DNA from: Microvirga sp. 3-52
Lineage (GTDB): Bacteria; Pseudomonadota; Alphaproteobacteria; Rhizobiales; Beijerinckiaceae
NCBI RefSeq assembly: GCF_018383585.1
Contig: NZ_JAHAMK010000018.1
Location: 1-64,000 of the forward strand
Length of the DNA: 64,000 bases
Direction of reading: 5' to 3'
A program made the position numbers and the translations under genes. Shown here one piece after another: positions 36,141-44,424 of the stretch (position 1 is its first letter; every line of letters begins with the position of its first letter). The notes under the pieces are model-generated. The model was not told the origin of the DNA. It searched no databases and worked only from the letters and a program-made list of their open reading frames with translations.

Positions 36141-36974
36141 ATGACCGCCGCTGCCCTTCAGCCCGTACCTGCCAAAACCGTCCTCAACGTCAACAACATC
36201 GAGGTCGTCTACGACCATGTGATTCTCGTGCTGAAAGGCGTTTCCCTGAACGTGCCCAAGGGCGGCATCGTGGCCCTGCTCGGCGCGAACGGGGCCGGCA
36301 AGACCACGACGCTGAAAGCCATTTCGAACCTGCTCCACGCCGAGCGCGGCGAGGTGACGAAGGGCTCGATCGAGTTCAACGGCGAGCGGGTCGACCGTCT
36401 CTCACCCAATGAGTTGGTGCGGCGCGGCTGCATCCAGGTTCTCGAAGGCCGTCACTGCTTCGGCCATCTCACCATCGAGGAAAACCTGCTCACCGGCGCC
36501 TTTACGCGCAAGGACGGCAACGCCGCCATCCGGCGAGATCTCGAAGCTATCTACGACTATTTCCCGCGCCTGAGGCAGCGGCGCTCCTCCATGGCGGGCT
36601 ATACTTCCGGTGGGGAGCAGCAGATGTGCGCCATAGGCCGGGCCATGATGTCGAAGCCCTCCATGATCCTGCTCGACGAGCCCTCCATGGGACTTGCGCC
36701 GCAGATCGTGGAAGAAATCTTCGAGATCGTGCGCAAGCTCAACGCCACGGAGGGCGTGTCCTTCCTGCTCGCCGAGCAGAACACCAACATGGCGCTGAAA
36801 TACGCCACCTATGGCTACATCCTGGAAACCGGACGCGTCGTGATGGACGGTCCTGCGCAGATGCTGCGCGAGAACGAGGATGTGAAGGAGTTCTATCTCG
36901 GTGTCTCGGAGGGCGACCGCAAATCCTTCCGCGCCGTGAAGAGCTACAAGCGCCGCAAACGCTGGCTGGCGTAA
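36141..36974 (+). CDS. livF: Branched-chain-type ABC transporter ATP-binding protein LivF
   Basis: 277 aa. Walker A LLGANGAGKTTTLKAIS, QVLEGRHCFGHLTIEENL, signature YTSGGEQQMCAIGRAMM, Walker B ILLDEPSMGLAP. A basic tail SYKRRKRWLA extends beyond usual LivF. Completes the five-part importer; separated from livK only by the repeat. Confidence 0.92.
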   Translation: MTAAALQPVPAKTVLNVNNIEVVYDHVILVLKGVSLNVPKGGIVALLGANGAGKTTTLKAISNLLHAERGEVTKGSIEFNGERVDRLSPNELVRRGCIQVLEGRHCFGHLTIEENLLTGAFTRKDGNAAIRRDLEAIYDYFPRLRQRRSSMAGYTSGGEQQMCAIGRAMMSKPSMILLDEPSMGLAPQIVEEIFEIVRKLNATEGVSFLLAEQNTNMALKYATYGYILETGRVVMDGPAQMLRENEDVKEFYLGVSEGDRKSFRAVKSYKRRKRWLA

Positions 36975-37078
36975 GGTAGCGATGTGCCGCGCCGCACTTG
37001 ACGTTATTTAGTATGCATACCTACCGTCGGGATCTGTGAGCGGTCAGCGACTCACATCTTCTGTCTTTGGGGCATTCA

Positions 37079-37468
37079 ATGAACTTCGGACCAGCAATCA
37101 AAACCTGTCTTAACAAGTACGCGACGTTCTCAGGACGCGCGACACGTTCTGAATACTGGTACTTCTTCCTGTTCCTGGTGATCGTCAACATAGTGGCGAG
37201 CATTCTGGACTCCACAATCTTCGGCGACATGCCGGTTCTTTATCTGATCACTACGCTGGCTCTTCTCGTACCAAGCATCGCCGCCGGCGTGCGGCGTCTG
37301 CATGACACGGACAGGGCGGGTTGGTGGCTCTTGGTCGGCTTGATCCCGGTGATAGGAACCATTGTTCTGATCGTGTTTTTCTGCCAGCGCGGCTCCGTGG
37401 GCACGAACCAGTTCGGTCCCGATCCCTTGCAGGCATCGATCACGAGCGCGCACATGGCTCGCGTGTAA
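37079..37468 (+). CDS. DUF805 family membrane protein
   Basis: 129 aa with three hydrophobic helices. FSGRATRSEYWYFFLF, VRRLHDTDRAGWWLL and GTNQFGPDP are the DUF805 hallmarks; function unknown. The ATG at 37079 is preferred over a TTG at 37067. Lies between livF and the CoA-ligase gene, probably its own transcript. Confidence 0.88.
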   Translation: MNFGPAIKTCLNKYATFSGRATRSEYWYFFLFLVIVNIVASILDSTIFGDMPVLYLITTLALLVPSIAAGVRRLHDTDRAGWWLLVGLIPVIGTIVLIVFFCQRGSVGTNQFGPDPLQASITSAHMARV

Positions 37469-37504
37469 ACTCTTATCCCGAAGGAAGGATAAGCCATTTT
37501 CCCG

Positions 37505-37531
37505 CATACCGTCGGATAAGCCGACGGTATG
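37505..37531 (+). terminator. Inverted repeat after DUF805
   Basis: Perfect 11-bp arms CATACCGTCGG/CCGACGGTATG around ATAAG. No T-run follows, so termination would be weak; a binding site is possible. Confidence 0.4.
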
Positions 37532-37568
37532 TTCAGAATGAAGAGCTTTTTGAATAAAGGGCAGGCTC

Positions 37569-38801
37569 TTGTCAGATTACTTCGACAGTCTCGAAACCCG
37601 CGACCCTGCCGAGCGCGAAGCCGCGCTCTTCGCTCGGCTGCCGGAGATCCTGAAGCGGGCTTCCCTGGCGCCGGCCTATGCGGAGCGCTTTAAAGGCATC
37701 GACCTCCGCAGCATCACGAGCCGCAAGGCTCTTGCCACTCTTCCCGTGCTGCGCAAGGCCGAGTTGCCGGGGCTACAGAGAGCAGCCCTCCCCTTCGGGG
37801 GTTTCGTCTCTGATGCGCCAAGCGTGTTCGGCCGTCTCTTCACGTCGCCCGGTCCGATCTTCGAGCCGGAGGGAACCGTTTCGGATCCTTGGCGCTCGGC
37901 GCGTGGGCTGTTTGCTGCCGGGTTTCGGCGCGGCGATGTGGTGCTCAACACCTTCAGCTACCACCTGACGCCTGGTGGCTTCATCATGGATTCCGGTGCG
38001 CGGGCTCTTGGCTGCGCCGTCATCCCGGCGGGACCCGGCAACACCGAGCAGCAATTCGAGCTGGTTGAGGCTTATCGCCCCGTCGCTTACTGCGGCACGC
38101 CGGACTTCCTAAAGGTCCTGCTCGACGGCGCATCGGCCGCGGGACGAGACTTCTCCTCCATCAAGCGCGGGCTTGTCTCAGGCGCGGCCTTTCCGAAGTC
38201 GCTGCAGGACGAGTTCTCCGCGAAGGGCATCGAGGCCTATCAAGCCTATGCCACGGCGGATCTCGGTTTCATTGCCTACGAGACCTCAGCTCGCGACGGG
38301 CTCGTCGTCAACGAAGACATCATCGTCGAGATCGTACGGCCAGGCACGGGCGATCCGGTGCCGGAGGGCGATGTCGGCGAGATCGTCGTGACGACGCTCG
38401 ATCCACACCGTCCGTTCATCCGCCTCGCCCTGGGAGACCTGACGGCGGCCATGAGCGGGGCTAGCGCCTGCGGGCGTACCAACATGCGCATCAAAGGTTG
38501 GATGGGCCGCGCGGATCAGGCCGCCAAGGTCAAAGGCATGTTCGTCCGGCCCGAGCAGGTGGCTGAGATCGGCCGGCGCCATCCCGAACTCGGCCGCTTG
38601 CGCCTCGTCGTCACTCGCGAGGGTGAGACCGACGTCATGACGCTCAATGCCGAAACGGCTGAGCCAAGCGAGGATCTCTCGGCGGCCGTGGGCGCGACGC
38701 TTCAGACGATCGCGAAGCTGAAAGGATCTGTGCTCTTGGCGATGCCTGGCAGCCTTCCGAACGACGGCAAGGTGATCGCGGACGAGCGCAGATACGATTG
38801 A
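37569..38801 (+). CDS. Phenylacetate-CoA ligase-like AMP-binding protein
   Basis: 410 aa of the PaaK/CapK-type adenylating family: LARLPEILKRA-type start, LFTSPGPIFEP in place of the usual S/T-rich P-loop, YATADLGFIAYE, GRADQAAKVKGMFVRP and a C-terminal SLPNDGKVIADERRYD lysine region. It lies downstream of the Liv importer and synthetase, matching clusters where it accompanies uptake of an aromatic or fatty acid. Start is TTG. Substrate unknown. Confidence 0.8.
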   Translation: MSDYFDSLETRDPAEREAALFARLPEILKRASLAPAYAERFKGIDLRSITSRKALATLPVLRKAELPGLQRAALPFGGFVSDAPSVFGRLFTSPGPIFEPEGTVSDPWRSARGLFAAGFRRGDVVLNTFSYHLTPGGFIMDSGARALGCAVIPAGPGNTEQQFELVEAYRPVAYCGTPDFLKVLLDGASAAGRDFSSIKRGLVSGAAFPKSLQDEFSAKGIEAYQAYATADLGFIAYETSARDGLVVNEDIIVEIVRPGTGDPVPEGDVGEIVVTTLDPHRPFIRLALGDLTAAMSGASACGRTNMRIKGWMGRADQAAKVKGMFVRPEQVAEIGRRHPELGRLRLVVTREGETDVMTLNAETAEPSEDLSAAVGATLQTIAKLKGSVLLAMPGSLPNDGKVIADERRYD

Positions 38802-38936
38802 AAGGCTCTTTTCCGATCAGCAATCCGGCTTTGCGGGAATGCAAGGGAAGCGGAGCCAAGACGCCTTGAACGCAGGACTCGTGCCTCATAGGCTCAAGCT
38901 TATAGGTGATTCGAATTGGAAAAGATTACGGATTAC

Positions 38937-38965
38937 AAAAAGAAAGAGCACCCTTAGGGGTGCTC
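38937..38965 (-). terminator. Rho-independent terminator, minus strand
   Basis: GAGCACCC (38946-38953) and GGGTGCTC (38958-38965) pair; on the minus strand TTTCTTTTT follows. The only minus-strand candidate upstream is a short frame ending at 38966, so the transcript may be a small RNA. Confidence 0.65.
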
Positions 38966-39134
38966 TCAAGGTGTCCGGCCGTAGGGGCAAAAAAGACCGG
39001 AGATGCCAATAAACGCCGAGCACTGAACTTGGTTCCAAACTTTTTCAAAAAATTTTATGGCCAAGCCGTGCCTCATTGAGGTCACGTTTTCGGAGTCTAG
39101 GGCTGAGCTTCCCGTGGGGGCAAACGCGGGCCGG

Positions 39135-39185
39135 GGCCGCGACCACAGATCCTTCAAAGGACAGGGTCGCGGCCATTTTCTTTCC
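39135..39185 (+). terminator. Rho-independent terminator, plus strand
   Basis: GGCCGCGACC (39135-39144) and GGTCGCGGCC (39165-39174) form a perfect 10-bp stem followed by ATTTTCTTT. It could end the ligase transcript or a small plus-strand RNA. Confidence 0.65.
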
Positions 39186-39282
39186 GGAGCTTGGATTTAG
39201 GGAGCCGGACACGCGCGAGAGATTGCCGCTCGATGATCGCCGAAGACTCTAAATCCAATCTCCGGCACGATGTACGAGGCAT

Positions 39283-39315
39283 ATAAAAAGGCCCGGAGAT
39301 TCCCCGGGCCTTTCT
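39283..39315 (-). terminator. Terminator of the porin gene
   Basis: AAAGGCCCGG (39287-39296) and CCGGGCCTTT (39304-39313) pair. On the minus strand the stem ends in TTTTTAT, 20 bp after the porin stop. Confidence 0.75.
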
Positions 39316-39333
39316 GTTGTCAGGTAGAATGTC

Positions 39334-40104
39334 TCAGTACGTGCCGAACTTGAAGTTCAGCTTGGCGCGAGCAACGAAGAAGTCGTTCTCATCACTGCGA
39401 CCGACAGGCGAGACCACCTCGAAGGGTGTCGTGGTGCCGGCTGGCGTGAAGGTGCCGACAACCCGATCGAAGTCCTCATCGTCCTCGTCGAAACTGAGCC
39501 ACAGGCCTTCGAGACCGAAGGTCACTGCCGAAGAGCCGAACCAGTTCACCGGCAGAGCCCACTCGACACCGCCACCCGCAACCCAGCCGGTGGTGTCATC
39601 CGAATAGGCCAGACCGCCTGTGGCGTAGATCAACACGCGATCAAACGCGACACCGGCGCGGGCACGGACCGTGCCGAACCAATCCGACAGATCATTGTCG
39701 AAAGTACCGGGCACGAAGGTACCGGCACCCGCCGGAATGAACGCGACGTTCTCATCCGAGTCGGTATCCGCCCACTGAATGTCGGTCTCGAGACCGATCA
39801 CGAAGGAGCCGATCTGGTAGTTGTAACCGATCTGACCACCACCGGTGAAACCACCGTCACCGTTGTCCGGGAAGAACAGAGTGCCCGGAACGGCGCCACC
39901 GATAACAACGGCTTCCCGATCGCTGTCACGCCAGCCCCAGCCGGCGTTCACACCGGCGTAGAAGCCGGTCCAGGTGAAGATCGGCGCCGAGATGATCGGT
40001 GCAGGAGGAGGTGCCTGACTAGGAAGATCGGCGGCAGAGGCAGCGGCTGCAGCAAGCGTCACGCTTGCAACCCCTGCGAGGAGGCTAAGTACGCACTTTC
40101 TCAT
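39334..40104 (-). CDS. Outer-membrane beta-barrel protein (Omp25/Omp31 type)
   Basis: 256 aa with signal peptide cleaved near ASAADLP, a proline-rich linker, then FTWTGFYAGVNAGWGW and repeated amphipathic strands (GGGQIGYNYQIGSFVIGLE, VRARAGVAFDRVLIYATGGLAY), ending in a terminal aromatic (FKFGTY) as required for outer-membrane insertion. Typical abundant porin-like protein of Hyphomicrobiales. AAGGGG lies before the ATG; the upstream 40.1-40.3 kb region is AT-rich and probably carries a strong promoter. Confidence 0.9.
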   Translation of the reverse strand: MRKCVLSLLAGVASVTLAAAAASAADLPSQAPPPAPIISAPIFTWTGFYAGVNAGWGWRDSDREAVVIGGAVPGTLFFPDNGDGGFTGGGQIGYNYQIGSFVIGLETDIQWADTDSDENVAFIPAGAGTFVPGTFDNDLSDWFGTVRARAGVAFDRVLIYATGGLAYSDDTTGWVAGGGVEWALPVNWFGSSAVTFGLEGLWLSFDEDDEDFDRVVGTFTPAGTTTPFEVVSPVGRSDENDFFVARAKLNFKFGTY

Positions 40105-40535
40105 AACCGTAACCCCTTGGTGTGAGGACTCACGGTGAAAACTTACGCCTGTTCCGTTTCAACTGGCTATTGCAAAGGAGCAACACCTACATGTTCGATC
40201 AGTATTCAATGGGTGCAAAAGTAGTACTACTTTCGATGTAAAGAATTTTATCCAATACTGCAGAAAATAAGTCTCTTAACAATACATTTAAAGTCGTTTG
40301 ACATTACTTGTAAGGCATGTCCTAATAATCGCGTTTTCGGCTTGACAACCGAAGGCGAGGAGATCACTCAACCCTGCCCATTGGGCGGGGTTTTTTCTGG
40401 TAAACGAGGACGCTTGGGCACCGGATGCAAGAGCGGATCTGTACTTCCAAGATCCTTCCAAGGCTCCCATATCTTAGCGCGCGTGAGAACCCGATCCACT
40501 TCTCGTTGACGCCGGCCTCTGTTCCGTACCGCTCC
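40105..40535. other. AT-rich upstream region of the porin gene
   Basis: Contains the porin leader and promoter (minus strand) and, at 40372-40396, a plus-strand terminator not linked to a known gene. No coding frame trusted. Confidence 0.45.
40372..40396 (+). terminator. Rho-independent terminator, plus strand
   Basis: CCCTGCCC pairs with GGGCGGGG (one G-T pair) around ATT, followed by TTTTTT. A small TTCGG/CCGAA hairpin lies about 35 bp before it. No plus-strand gene upstream, so a short RNA may end here. Confidence 0.6.
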
Positions 40536-40985
40536 TCAGAGATCCCCCAGCAGTAGCTGCGTCTGGTTGTTCGGCTTCAGCTTCGAGCTCTTTTTCTGAG
40601 ATGAAGAGACTGTCTTCATTGCGCGATGTTCGGGCCGTTTCCGGTTGCTCTCGCCGGCCATTCGCGCCTTCGCCTTGTCCCTTGCGATCGCCTCCGGTGA
40701 GGTTGGGTCGTCATGGAGCCACTTGCCTCGCTTGATGACCTCGTTGACCCGCCCCTGATTAACGCCCAGCTGGAAGGCGATTTCCTGCTGTGTCATCTCC
40801 GTCGTTCCATGAAGGTCCAGGATCCGACGGGCGAGCTCGGGCGTCATCTTCCGGCCGGTGATGCGGCGAGCGGGCGTCACCGATCGCGTGGTGCGATCCC
40901 GTTCGCGAAGCTTCTCCAGGATGGCGAGGGCCATGTGCATTCCCTGCTCGCGCAGGGCATCCTCGAATTCTCTGAGCGTGGTCAA
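40536..40985 (-). CDS. Small helix-turn-helix protein of unknown function
   Basis: 149 aa from a TTG at 40985 with AAGGAG nine bases upstream; the frame runs to 41063 into a repeat. A helix-turn-helix is visible in TQQEIAFQLGVNQGRVNEVIKRG (about residues 65-88), preceded by MTPELARRILDL and followed by a basic, Lys/Ser-rich tail. Likely DNA-binding; target unknown. Confidence 0.6.
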   Translation of the reverse strand: MTTLREFEDALREQGMHMALAILEKLRERDRTTRSVTPARRITGRKMTPELARRILDLHGTTEMTQQEIAFQLGVNQGRVNEVIKRGKWLHDDPTSPEAIARDKAKARMAGESNRKRPEHRAMKTVSSSQKKSSKLKPNNQTQLLLGDL

Positions 40986-41032
40986 ATCGAACGCACTCCT
41001 TCGAAGAAATGGAACCTGGCACATCGTATGGA

Positions 41033-41049
41033 AAAGTGGATACCACTTT
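41033..41049. repeat. AAGTGG palindrome
   Basis: AAAGTGG/CCACTTT around ATA, flanked by imperfect CATCG/CGATG arms. Member of the dispersed intergenic family. It overlaps the upstream edge of the HTH gene. Confidence 0.6.
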
Positions 41050-41139
41050 CGAGTCCGATGCACTCAACCTCTTGAAACGACACCTTCTGCAAACTCAACG
41101 GCTACGCTGCGGCTTGGTTTCACCGAAGACGGCAATGCC

Positions 41140-41895
41140 TCAGTCCTCTTCTTCCTTGCAGGGCCAGCCCTTCGGTGAAGCGAGACCAGCCGGGAGCTTC
41201 GTCTGCGCCGTCCCGCAGGCAATGTCGACCTGCGCTTGCGTGAGCCCTGTGACCCCACTCAAATTCGCGCCGCCGAGTTGTGTCAGGTACAGATATGAGC
41301 CCGTGAGGTTCGCGCCCTGCAAATCCAGACCATCCAGACGGGCTCGAGAAAGGTTGGAGAAACTGAAGTCGACACCGGTCACTCTTGCGCTCTGAAAGAG
41401 AACCCGCGCAAGCTCCGCCTTCGACATGTTGGCGCCAGAGAGGTCAGCCCCACTGAAGTCGGATCGGTTGAGTTCGGCCTTGCTGAAATTCGCTCCCGAA
41501 GCCTTGACCTGGGCAAAGTTCGAGCGGTTCATATCCGCTCCGCTGAAGACGGCACCGGTAAGTGTGGCCTGCCCGAAATTGGCTCGCCAGCCCAGCGCCT
41601 TGGTGAAATCCGCCTTTGTCAGGTCGGCCCCCTCGAAGCGGGTGCGGCTGACCTCCGTTTCGCTCAAATTGGCACCGGCCATCTTGGAGGACGCAAAGTC
41701 GCTCAAGGTCAGAAGGGAACGCTGGAAGACAGTGCCCGTCAGATCCTCATTGGTCAGCATGAGGCGCGCCTTGGAGCATCCGGACCAGTCGACCCCGGGG
41801 CCGGGGCCATCCTGACACTTGGCCCAGACCGGACCGGCACAGATCACGGTGACGATCAAAGCTCCTGCAATCTTCACGCGGAAACGATCCTCCAT
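41140..41895 (-). CDS. Exported pentapeptide-repeat protein
   Basis: 251 aa with a signal peptide (to about VWAKC), then about 30 A(D/N)Lxx-type pentapeptides (GADLTKADFTKA, GANFSKAELNRSDFSGADLSGANMSKAEL) predicted to form a right-handed quadrilateral beta-helix. The C-terminus LTQAQVDIACGTAQTKLP with two cysteines is the usual cap of alphaproteobacterial family members. Periplasmic; partner unknown. Confidence 0.88.
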   Translation of the reverse strand: MEDRFRVKIAGALIVTVICAGPVWAKCQDGPGPGVDWSGCSKARLMLTNEDLTGTVFQRSLLTLSDFASSKMAGANLSETEVSRTRFEGADLTKADFTKALGWRANFGQATLTGAVFSGADMNRSNFAQVKASGANFSKAELNRSDFSGADLSGANMSKAELARVLFQSARVTGVDFSFSNLSRARLDGLDLQGANLTGSYLYLTQLGGANLSGVTGLTQAQVDIACGTAQTKLPAGLASPKGWPCKEEED

Positions 41896-42106
41896 AAAGT
41901 CCTCTCAGGTTTCTCTTTCAATAATTAGGCATCCCATCCGTCCGGAGGAGCCCTCTCGATGCATCTTTCCCAACGTAAGCCACAGAAAATTGGCTTCGGC
42001 GCTGCACACGGAACGAGGTGTCTGTCAAAGACCGGAATATCGATACAAGACTCGACTTCCATTTCTTATGGTCTAGCTTCTGCAGCAATCCTTGTGGAGT
42101 AAAACC

Positions 42107-42334
42107 ATGCGCCTTTCCGTAACGTTTCCTGCCATTGTGCTTGCCGGGCTTGCCTTGAGCGGCTGCGTCGCCTCTACCGCCCCCGTCGGGGTTCTGCCGC
42201 GCGATCCCGTTCCTCCCCCGCCATCTGTTTCGGGTGAGAGTGCAAGGCGTCCAGCCGTCACGCCGCGGACCGGTGCCACGTCTCAGCGCAGGGGTCTGAG
42301 CGTGCCTGGCCAAACCTCCACCCCCCGCCCCTGA
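42107..42334 (+). CDS. Small proline-rich lipoprotein
   Basis: 75 aa: MRLSVTFPAIVLAGLALSGC gives a signal peptide with lipobox LSGC, then a Pro/Ser/Arg-rich low-complexity tail. TGGAG precedes the ATG at 42107. Function unknown. Confidence 0.65.
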   Translation: MRLSVTFPAIVLAGLALSGCVASTAPVGVLPRDPVPPPPSVSGESARRPAVTPRTGATSQRRGLSVPGQTSTPRP

Positions 42335-42497
42335 CCTCGGAATCAAGCATTGGCCGCTTCGGATCGGCCGATGCCTGAGCCCCTGACGGGCACCCTCCTT
42401 AAGAGGTTCCCATACTGCGCCAATGCGTAGCTGGCGCCTATTCCTATCCTGGTGCTATATGCCGTAACGATAAATCAGAATGCGGGGATGAAGATTC

Positions 42498-43160
42498 ATG
42501 ACTTGGTTTGAGGCGATCGGCTGGTTTGGGGCAGTCCTTACCGTCACGGGCAGCGCGATGAAGACTATCATCCCGCTGCGCTGCATTGGGATTGGGGCCA
42601 ATATCTGCTCCCTGATCTTCTCTTCCTTTACGGGCAATTACCCGAGCCTCGTCGTCAACCTGATCCTGCTGCCACTGAACAGCGTGCGCCTGTATCAGAT
42701 GCTGGGCCTGATCAGGCGGGTGAAACACGCCTCCAGGAGCGACCTGTCGATGGAATGGCTCAAGCCCTTCATGACCCGCCACAAAACGACCACCGGTGAG
42801 GTGCTGTTCGCAAAGGGAGACATCGCCAACTGCATGTTCTTCACGATTTCCGGACGTTACCGCTTGAAGGAGATCGATATCGAGCTTCTTCAGGGGCAGG
42901 TCGTCGGCGAGATGGGCTTCATGTCCCCGACCAGCACGCGCACCCAGACACTCGAATGCCTTGAAGCGGGCGAGGTGCTGAGCATCTCGTATGACGAGGT
43001 GCGCCAGCTCTATTTCCAGAACCCCGAATTCGGCTTCTACTTCCTGCGCCTCGCCAGTGAACGGCTCTTCTCCAACATGGAGAGAATGGAAGAGGAGATC
43101 GCCCGCCTTCGCGCCGCCCTTCCCGAGGTCGAATCGGTTCAGAAGGCCGCCTCAGCTTAG
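42498..43160 (+). CDS. Membrane-anchored cyclic-nucleotide-binding-domain protein
   Basis: 220 aa. Two or three N-terminal hydrophobic helices (MTWFEAIGWFGAVLTVTGSA; NICSLIFSSFTGNYPSLVVNLILLP) precede a cNMP-binding fold (about 85-200) with GEVLFAKGDIANCMFFTISG and GQVVGEMGFMSPTSTRTQT, the latter being the phosphate-binding cassette region. No DNA-binding domain, so it is probably a membrane sensor or scaffold rather than a regulator. Confidence 0.8.
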   Translation: MTWFEAIGWFGAVLTVTGSAMKTIIPLRCIGIGANICSLIFSSFTGNYPSLVVNLILLPLNSVRLYQMLGLIRRVKHASRSDLSMEWLKPFMTRHKTTTGEVLFAKGDIANCMFFTISGRYRLKEIDIELLQGQVVGEMGFMSPTSTRTQTLECLEAGEVLSISYDEVRQLYFQNPEFGFYFLRLASERLFSNMERMEEEIARLRAALPEVESVQKAASA

Positions 43161-43182
43161 AATACTTACAAGAAAGAACTAG

Positions 43183-43199
43183 TTTAGAAATCTTATAAG
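43183..43199 (+). promoter_or_regulatory. Candidate Irr box upstream of fbpA
   Basis: TTTAGAA-ATC-TTATAAG matches the Irr iron-control element TTTAGAAnnnTTCTAAA at 12 of 14 positions. It lies 112 bp before the fbpA start. A second inverted repeat, ATTGAAA/TTTCAAT (43202-43224), follows at once. Control by Irr is an inference. Confidence 0.5.
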
Positions 43200-43311
43200 G
43201 TATTGAAATCACTTGATTTTCAATTGACGCAATGTCCCGATCATGGTTCCTCCAACGACAACGTGACGGAGCAAAATCGCCTGCCCGGCACGGTTGCTGG
43301 AGGATTTCATA

Positions 43312-44349
43312 ATGGTGGACCTTTCGTTTGGACGCAGGCTTCTTGTCGGTGCCGCGGCTCTTGGCGCCTTGGCGGGATCGAGCCTCTCGGCCTCCGCTGA
43401 GGAAGCGCTGAACATCTACACGACGCGCGAGCCCGGCCTGATCAAGCCCGTCCTCGACGAGTTCACCAAAGAGACCGGCATCAAGGTCAACACGATCTTC
43501 ATCGCCAACGGCCTTGAAGAGCGCATCCGCACCGAGGGCCAGAACAGCCCTGCCGATCTGATCATTACCGTCGATATCGGCCGCCTCGCAGCCGCGAAGG
43601 ATTACGGCGTGACGCAGCCGGTGAAGTCCGAGGCGCTCGAGAAGGTCATCCCGGCAGCCTACCGCGATCCGGAGGGCCACTGGTTCGGCATCGCCCTGCG
43701 CGGCCGCGTCGTCTATGCCTCCAAGGAGCGCGTGAAGCAGGACAAGATCACCTATGAGGAGCTCGCCGATCCCAAGTGGAAGGGCAAGGTCTGCATCCGC
43801 TCGGGCCAGCACCTCTACAACATCAGCCTGATTGCCGCCATGATCGCCCACAAGGGCGAGGCGAAGGCGGAGGAGTGGCTGAAGGGCGTGAAGGCGAACC
43901 TCGCCAAGAAGCCTTCCGGCGGCGACCGCGAGCAGGCCAAGGACATCCTCGCCGGCGTGTGCGACATCGCCGTCGGCAATACCTACTATGTCTCACTCAT
44001 GCTCAACGGCAACGACGCCGAGCAGAAGAAGTGGGGCGAGGCGATCAACGTGATCCTGCCGGCTTTCGAGGGCGGCGGCACGCACGTGAACGTTTCGGGT
44101 CTTGCCTTGGCGAAGCACGCGCCCAACAAGGCCAATGCCGTGAAGTTCATGGAATACATGGTCTCGGATGCGTCCCAGCAGATCCATGCGGAAGCCAATT
44201 CGGAATATCCGATCAAGGCCGGAATCAAGATCCATCCGACCATCGCGTCCTTCGGCGAACTCAAGGCCGACAAGATCCCGATCGCCGAGATCGCGAAGCT
44301 GCGCAAGAAAGCCAGTGAGCTGGTCGACAAGGTCGGCTTCGACCAATAA
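43312..44349 (+). CDS. fbpA: Ferric-iron ABC transporter substrate-binding protein
   Basis: 345 aa periplasmic protein of the FbpA/FutA/AfuA type. Signal peptide to about SASAEE; EEALNIYTTREPGLIKPVLDEF start of the mature domain; paired tyrosines in VGNTYYVSL that coordinate Fe(III). GGAGG lies before the ATG at 43312. Precedes the permease fbpB; no ATPase gene is beside them. Confidence 0.9.
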   Translation: MVDLSFGRRLLVGAAALGALAGSSLSASAEEALNIYTTREPGLIKPVLDEFTKETGIKVNTIFIANGLEERIRTEGQNSPADLIITVDIGRLAAAKDYGVTQPVKSEALEKVIPAAYRDPEGHWFGIALRGRVVYASKERVKQDKITYEELADPKWKGKVCIRSGQHLYNISLIAAMIAHKGEAKAEEWLKGVKANLAKKPSGGDREQAKDILAGVCDIAVGNTYYVSLMLNGNDAEQKKWGEAINVILPAFEGGGTHVNVSGLALAKHAPNKANAVKFMEYMVSDASQQIHAEANSEYPIKAGIKIHPTIASFGELKADKIPIAEIAKLRKKASELVDKVGFDQ

Positions 44350-44392
44350 GACTGAGGGCGGCTTGTCCAGTCGCCCTCTCATCATCCCGAGA

Positions 44393-44416
44393 GGCGCCGC
44401 CGGCGACGGCGGCGCC
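44393..44416 (+). promoter_or_regulatory. Strong hairpin between fbpA and fbpB
   Basis: Perfect 10-bp arms GGCGCCGCCG/CGGCGGCGCC around GCGA. Without a T-run it is more likely an mRNA stabiliser or attenuator that makes more binding protein than permease. Confidence 0.55.
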
Positions 44417-44424
44417 GTTTCCAT

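Larger units (their letters stand above)
38802..39333. other. Intergenic region with three terminators
   Basis: Holds a minus-strand terminator (38937-38965), a plus-strand terminator (39135-39185) and the porin terminator (39283-39315). Between the first two lies AT-richer DNA with a possible short minus-strand frame ending right at the first hairpin (38966 to about 39076). Confidence 0.5.

Noticed and set aside
40288-40470. A 60-codon minus-strand frame
   Set aside because: It runs through a terminator hairpin and lacks a start signal.
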